In this document: one piece after another, positions 12,041-15,626 of the stretch | Layout of the letters: each line of letters opens with the position of its first letter | Numbering within the stretch: position 1 is the stretch's first letter | Source: Betaproteobacteria bacterium | Lineage (GTDB): Bacteria > Pseudomonadota > Gammaproteobacteria > Burkholderiales > SG8-39 | DNA: 15,626 nt | Assembly: GCA_029865405.1 (NCBI GenBank) | Contig: JAOUGZ010000018.1 | Span: 1-15,626 of the forward strand | Reading direction: 5' to 3' | Translations under genes and position numbers: made by a program | Notes under the pieces: generated by a model | What the model saw: only the letters and a program-made list of their open reading frames with translations | Told to the model about the DNA's origin: nothing | Databases searched by the model: none

Positions 12041-12132
12041 GATGGAGAGGTGACTGCCAGATCAAAGCGACTATGGGCACCTTGTCATGTTGTCTATCAT
12101 GTTCATCTTCCATTGGGCAGGCGAAGGCTTGA

Positions 12133-12735
12133 ATGGCTGATCTCGAGATCGGCTGCGGCTGCGGCAAGTTGCGGGGCGTGATCCGCGACACGGGGCCGCG
12201 CCACGGATCGAGGGTCATTTGCTATTGCCGCGACTGCCAGGCCGCCGCGCACCATCTTGGCCACCCTGAGACGCTGGACGAATGGGGTGGCACGGACCTG
12301 TTCGTTACCACGCCCGCCCGCATGCAGGTCAGCGCAGGCGCGGATCAATTGGCGTGCTTCCGCTTCAGCCCGAGCGCACCCCGGCGCTGGTATGCCGCCT
12401 GCTGCAACACCCCCATCGGCAATGGATTCCCGAATGCGGCCGTTCCTTTCCTGTCCCTGAACCTGGCCTGCGCTTCGCCGGCAAGCCGCCCGCGGGTCGG
12501 CCCTGCTACTCGCGGCATGCAGGTGCGTGATGCGCACGGCAGCCCGACCGTGGCCCGCCGCATCGCGGGCAGGTCGCGGGTGGTGGTACTGGAAAGCGCG
12601 TGGCGGATCCTCGTGGCGACGCTGCGCGGCCAGCGTGGCGTATCGCCGTTCATGAGGGCCGGCCAACCCGTTGCCGAAGCGAAGCTGCTCAGCCGCGAGG
12701 CGCGGGCGGCGGCGCTGGCCAGTGCCGGTTTCTGA
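12133..12735 (+). CDS. DUF6151-like (GFA-fold) protein, chromosomal
   Basis: 200 residues. The N-terminus MADLEIGCGCGKLRG (Cys8, Cys10), ICYCRDCQAAAHHLG (CxxC) and YAACCNTPIGNGF give the zinc-site layout of GFA-fold proteins. The extended C-terminal half (ARRIAGRSRVVVLESAWRILVATLRG and FMRAGQPVAEAKLLSREAR) is that of the DUF6151 family, to my memory. The role is unknown. Codon use is much more GC-rich than in the cassettes, marking the chromosomal backbone. It does not end in an attC. Confidence 0.83.
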   Translation: MADLEIGCGCGKLRGVIRDTGPRHGSRVICYCRDCQAAAHHLGHPETLDEWGGTDLFVTTPARMQVSAGADQLACFRFSPSAPRRWYAACCNTPIGNGFPNAAVPFLSLNLACASPASRPRVGPATRGMQVRDAHGSPTVARRIAGRSRVVVLESAWRILVATLRGQRGVSPFMRAGQPVAEAKLLSREARAAALASAGF

Positions 12736-12785
12736 CGCGACCGGGTTCCTGAACGCGATTCAGCGTCACTTCGCCGGAGACCGCC

Positions 12786-13232
12786 TTGCCCACCACCACC
12801 CTCTTTCTCGGCTCCTCCGCGGCCGCCAAGTCGCAGGCGAAAGCCATCGTCGCCAAGTTCCAGGGCCCGACGCTGAAGTTCCTGCCCTGGTGGGACGCCT
12901 TCACCGCCGGCCGCACGCTGCTCGAGGACCTCGATCACATCCGGAACAAGGTCGACGGCGCCGTGCTCCTCTTCTCCCCGGAAGCCCGCTCGACGGTGAG
13001 AAGGAAATCCGTGCAGGTGCCGAATCTCAACGTGCTGTTCGAGTTCGGCTATTTCTACGGCCACTTCGGCCGCAAGAAGACCGCGCTCCTGAAGTACGGC
13101 GAGTTCTACCTGCCGTCGGACTTCGGCGGCTATATCCACATCCACGGCAGCACGTTCTTCAAGCGCGGGGCGGCGGTCAAGGTCGGCAAGCGCACCGAAA
13201 GCGAGTTCGGCCGATGGCTGGCTGCATTGTGA
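12786..13232 (+). CDS. Stand-alone TIR-like predicted nucleotide-binding protein
   Basis: 148 residues. TTLFLGSSAAAKSQAKAIVAKFQ is the first strand and helix of the TIR-like (PF10137-type) fold. WWDAFTAGRTLLEDLDHIRNKVDGAVLLFSPEA follows, and NVLFEFGYFYGHFGRKKTALLKYG is the hallmark motif, with Glu86 as a possible catalytic glutamate. Domains of this family are often fused to other modules in antiphage proteins, where TIR domains degrade NAD+. Here the domain is alone, so the function is open. The usual Pro-Arg before the hallmark motif reads PNLN. Start: TTG 12786 with GGAGA (12776-12780) five bases before it; no ATG or GTG lies near the required N-terminus. Confidence 0.82.
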   Translation: MPTTTLFLGSSAAAKSQAKAIVAKFQGPTLKFLPWWDAFTAGRTLLEDLDHIRNKVDGAVLLFSPEARSTVRRKSVQVPNLNVLFEFGYFYGHFGRKKTALLKYGEFYLPSDFGGYIHIHGSTFFKRGAAVKVGKRTESEFGRWLAAL

Positions 13233-13283
13233 GAGTGAGTTCCAACCACGCGGGCATCGCCCGCACCACCGGGAGGCGCCGCC

Positions 13284-13448
13284 ATGGCATACCGATCGCG
13301 CAACACCGCAATCATCCTCATCGTCGTGGGCACGATCTTCCTGCTGTCCAACCTGGGCTGGATCCCGCACATCGGCCCGCTCCTGCGGCAGTGGTGGCCG
13401 CTGATCCTGATCGTGCTGGGCATCGTCATGCTGGTGCAGCGCTCCTAG
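13284..13448 (+). CDS. 54-residue two-helix membrane protein, LiaI/LiaF-type transmembrane region (DUF5668-like)
   Basis: ATG 13284 is preceded by GGGAGG (13271-13276), and the ORF ends at TAG 13446-13448. Two hydrophobic segments, NTAIILIVVGTIFLLSNLGW and QWWPLILIVLGIVMLV, are separated by a short loop IPHIGPLLR. The RNTAIILIVVGTIFLLSNLG ... WWPLILIVLG pattern is that of the small membrane module found at the N-terminus of LiaF-like stress-response proteins and in many stand-alone short proteins. The role of the stand-alone form is not known. Confidence 0.85.
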   Translation: MAYRSRNTAIILIVVGTIFLLSNLGWIPHIGPLLRQWWPLILIVLGIVMLVQRS

Positions 13449-13488
13449 CCGCGCGCGCACAAGGAACCGATCTGCGACACTAGCGCCC

Positions 13489-13827
13489 ATGGCCGCCTGG
13501 TTCCTGCCCGCGCTGAAAGCCGTCCTGCCGCACGTCGGCACCCTCATCTCCGTCGCCGCGCCGGTGTTCACGCGCAAGAGCGCCGCCGCGGCGAGCGAGG
13601 CGCAGCTCGTGCAGCAGCAGATCGCCGAGCTGCAGGCCGCGGCCTCGCAGAACGCGGACCACATCAAGGCGCTTGCCGGGCAGCTGCAGGGCACGGTCAC
13701 GGCCCTGCACCAGGCGGCGGCGATCGCCGAAACGAGGCTGCGCCGCGCCTGGCTGCTGTGCCTCGGCGCCATCGGCCTCTCCGGGGTCACGCTCGCCGTG
13801 GTCCTGGTCGTGGCATTCGGAAGCTAG
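13489..13827 (+). CDS. Small coiled-coil, tail-anchored membrane protein
   Basis: 112 residues. The N-terminal 20 residues are amphipathic (AAWFLPALKAVLPHVGTLI), residues about 34-85 form a coiled coil rich in Ala, Gln and Glu (SEAQLVQQQIAELQAAASQN), and residues 88-110 (WLLCLGAIGLSGVTLAVVLVV) form one C-terminal membrane helix. The stop TAG is followed by only two bases before the next gene, so the two are translationally linked. The low-complexity make-up gives no family assignment. Both proteins share a coiled coil followed by a C-terminal anchor and may pair. Confidence 0.75.
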   Translation: MAAWFLPALKAVLPHVGTLISVAAPVFTRKSAAAASEAQLVQQQIAELQAAASQNADHIKALAGQLQGTVTALHQAAAIAETRLRRAWLLCLGAIGLSGVTLAVVLVVAFGS

Positions 13828-13829
13828 CG

Positions 13830-14066
13830 ATGGCCGACGACCCGCAGCGCGAGCACCTCGACCTCCTGCGCGAGATCCGCGACACGCTCAAGCTGCAGCG
13901 CGCGCTGATCGAGGAGCAGCTCGCGCGCTCGCGCGCCTCGGTGGAGGAATCGATCGGCCTGCAGAAGACCGCCCTGCAGCGCCAGCGCCAGGTGATGCTG
14001 ATCGCCGTGCCCGGCATCGTCGCCTGCCTGCTCGCCATCGGCTACCTGATCTGGCGCTACTTCTAG
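13830..14066 (+). CDS. Small coiled-coil, tail-anchored membrane protein (second)
   Basis: 78 residues from ATG 13830, two bases after the stop of the previous gene; the longer frame from 13758 would overlap it and is rejected. Residues 5-52 are a charged helix (REHLDLLREIRDTLKLQRAL and onward), and residues about 56-77 form a membrane helix (MLIAVPGIVACLLAIGYLIW). The protein resembles its neighbour in layout but not in sequence. Function is unknown. Confidence 0.75.
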   Translation: MADDPQREHLDLLREIRDTLKLQRALIEEQLARSRASVEESIGLQKTALQRQRQVMLIAVPGIVACLLAIGYLIWRYF

Positions 14067-14122
14067 CCGAGTCCGCTGTAAGCTCGGCGCCCGCCTCTCC
14101 GACCAAGCCCGGGACAGCCGCC

Positions 14123-14455
14123 ATGGACAACTACTTCAAGCCCCAGCACCTCGCCGATTTCGCCCAGGTCTCCGACGCCAGCCCGGCGCTGGGCAGGAAA
14201 TTCTTCGACTACTACGGCGCCGTGTTCGCCGACGGCGCCCTCAGCGCCCGCGAAAAGAGCCTCATCGCCCTCGCCGTGGCGCACGCCGTGCAATGCCCCT
14301 ACTGCATCGACGCCTATACGCAGGACTGCCAGCAAAAAGGCGCCGACCGCGAGCAGATGACCGAGGCGCTGCACGTCGCCGTCGCCATCCGCGGCGGCGC
14401 CTCGCTCGTGCACGGCATGCAGATGCGCGAGCAGGCGAAGAAGATGGGGATGTAG
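14123..14455 (+). CDS. Arsenosugar-biosynthesis-associated carboxymuconolactone-decarboxylase-like protein
   Basis: 110 residues from ATG 14123. The AhpD/CMD-like helical core shows Glu44 in SAREKSLIALAVAHAVQCPYC and the redox pair Cys58/Cys61 (CPYC). The histidine usual three residues after the second Cys is here Tyr65 (CIDAYT). The remainder is DREQMTEALHVAVAIRGGASLVHGMQM. Databases call this group 'arsenosugar biosynthesis-associated peroxidase-like', because it regularly sits before arsS, as it does here: the next gene starts 2 bases after this stop. Its catalytic role in arsenosugar formation is not established. Confidence 0.9.
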   Translation: MDNYFKPQHLADFAQVSDASPALGRKFFDYYGAVFADGALSAREKSLIALAVAHAVQCPYCIDAYTQDCQQKGADREQMTEALHVAVAIRGGASLVHGMQMREQAKKMGM

Positions 14456-14457
14456 CG

Positions 14458-15582
<1,125 letters not shown>

Positions 15583-15626
15583 TCGCTAAATGGGGTCTGT
15601 CCCCATTTATGCGCGCCAGACGATCT

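Noticed and set aside
12083..12101. TTGTCA ... TATCAT as a promoter for the gene at 12133
   Set aside because: The two boxes are only about 7 bases apart, too close for a sigma-70 promoter.
12671..13483. 270-residue + frame overlapping the TIR-like gene
   Set aside because: Arg/Pro/His-rich translation without domain features, and it overlaps the TIR-like gene and the 54-residue membrane protein in another frame.
12345..13790. 481-residue minus-strand frame opposite the chromosomal genes
   Set aside because: High GC keeps the antisense frame open; it covers several well-supported + strand genes and shows only low-complexity Arg/Ala/Gly-rich sequence.

Overview
The first ~12 kb are the distal end of an integron gene-cassette array; the last ~3.6 kb are ordinary high-GC chromosome. 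Successive small genes, all on the + strand, are separated by 55-96 bp imperfect palindromes that start with an RYYYAAC-like core and end with a GTTRRRY-like core. These are attC sites. I count 19 cassettes (one partial at the left edge). In many of them the first bases (for example TTAGGC, TTAGAC, TTAGCG, TTAGGG, TTAGAA) are exactly complementary to the R'' core at the far end of the same cassette, which fixes the boundaries independently of the genes. The cassette orientation puts the integrase gene and attI to the left of this window. The size and variety of the array suggest a sedentary chromosomal integron of an environmental proteobacterium. The GC-rich flank with arsenosugar genes would fit a gammaproteobacterium such as a Xanthomonadales/Lysobacter-like lineage, but that is a guess from memory.

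Cassette cargo, left to right: C1 the tail of an unknown protein; C2 a two-gene cassette; C3 and C4 unknown proteins; C5 a zinc-ribbon membrane protein; C6 an FKBP-type prolyl isomerase that has lost its stop codon; C7 a SAM methyltransferase; C8 a four-helix membrane protein; C9 a ParE/RelE-type toxin-antitoxin pair; C10 an unknown protein; C11 a membrane-anchored alpha/beta hydrolase; C12 a GFA-family protein; C13 an unknown protein; C14 a DUF1059-like small protein; C15 an ADP-ribosylglycohydrolase; C16 a VOC/glyoxalase-fold protein; C17 a membrane protein whose attC is interrupted by a decayed IS110/IS1111-type element; C18 an Imm35/YrhB-like small protein; C19 a two-helix membrane protein. 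Most of these genes are stand-alone. Expected links are the toxin-antitoxin pair, which probably stabilises the array, the two-gene C2 cassette, and an accidental coupling of C6 to C7. attC cores become more degenerate towards the right-hand end, as expected for the oldest part of an array.

The chromosomal flank (from about 12.04 kb) carries a GFA-like DUF6151 protein, a stand-alone TIR-like nucleotide-binding protein with a TTG start, a 54-residue membrane protein, two tandem coiled-coil tail-anchored small proteins, and a coupled pair for arsenosugar biosynthesis: a carboxymuconolactone-decarboxylase-like protein and the radical SAM enzyme ArsS. The last codons of arsS lie inside a REP-like inverted repeat built on GGGGACAGACCCC.

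The strongest items for a second look are the FKBP stop-loss created by a mutation in its attC core, giving an ATGA overlap with the next cassette's gene; the IS remnant placed precisely in the attC of C17; and the non-canonical but internally matched core sites.
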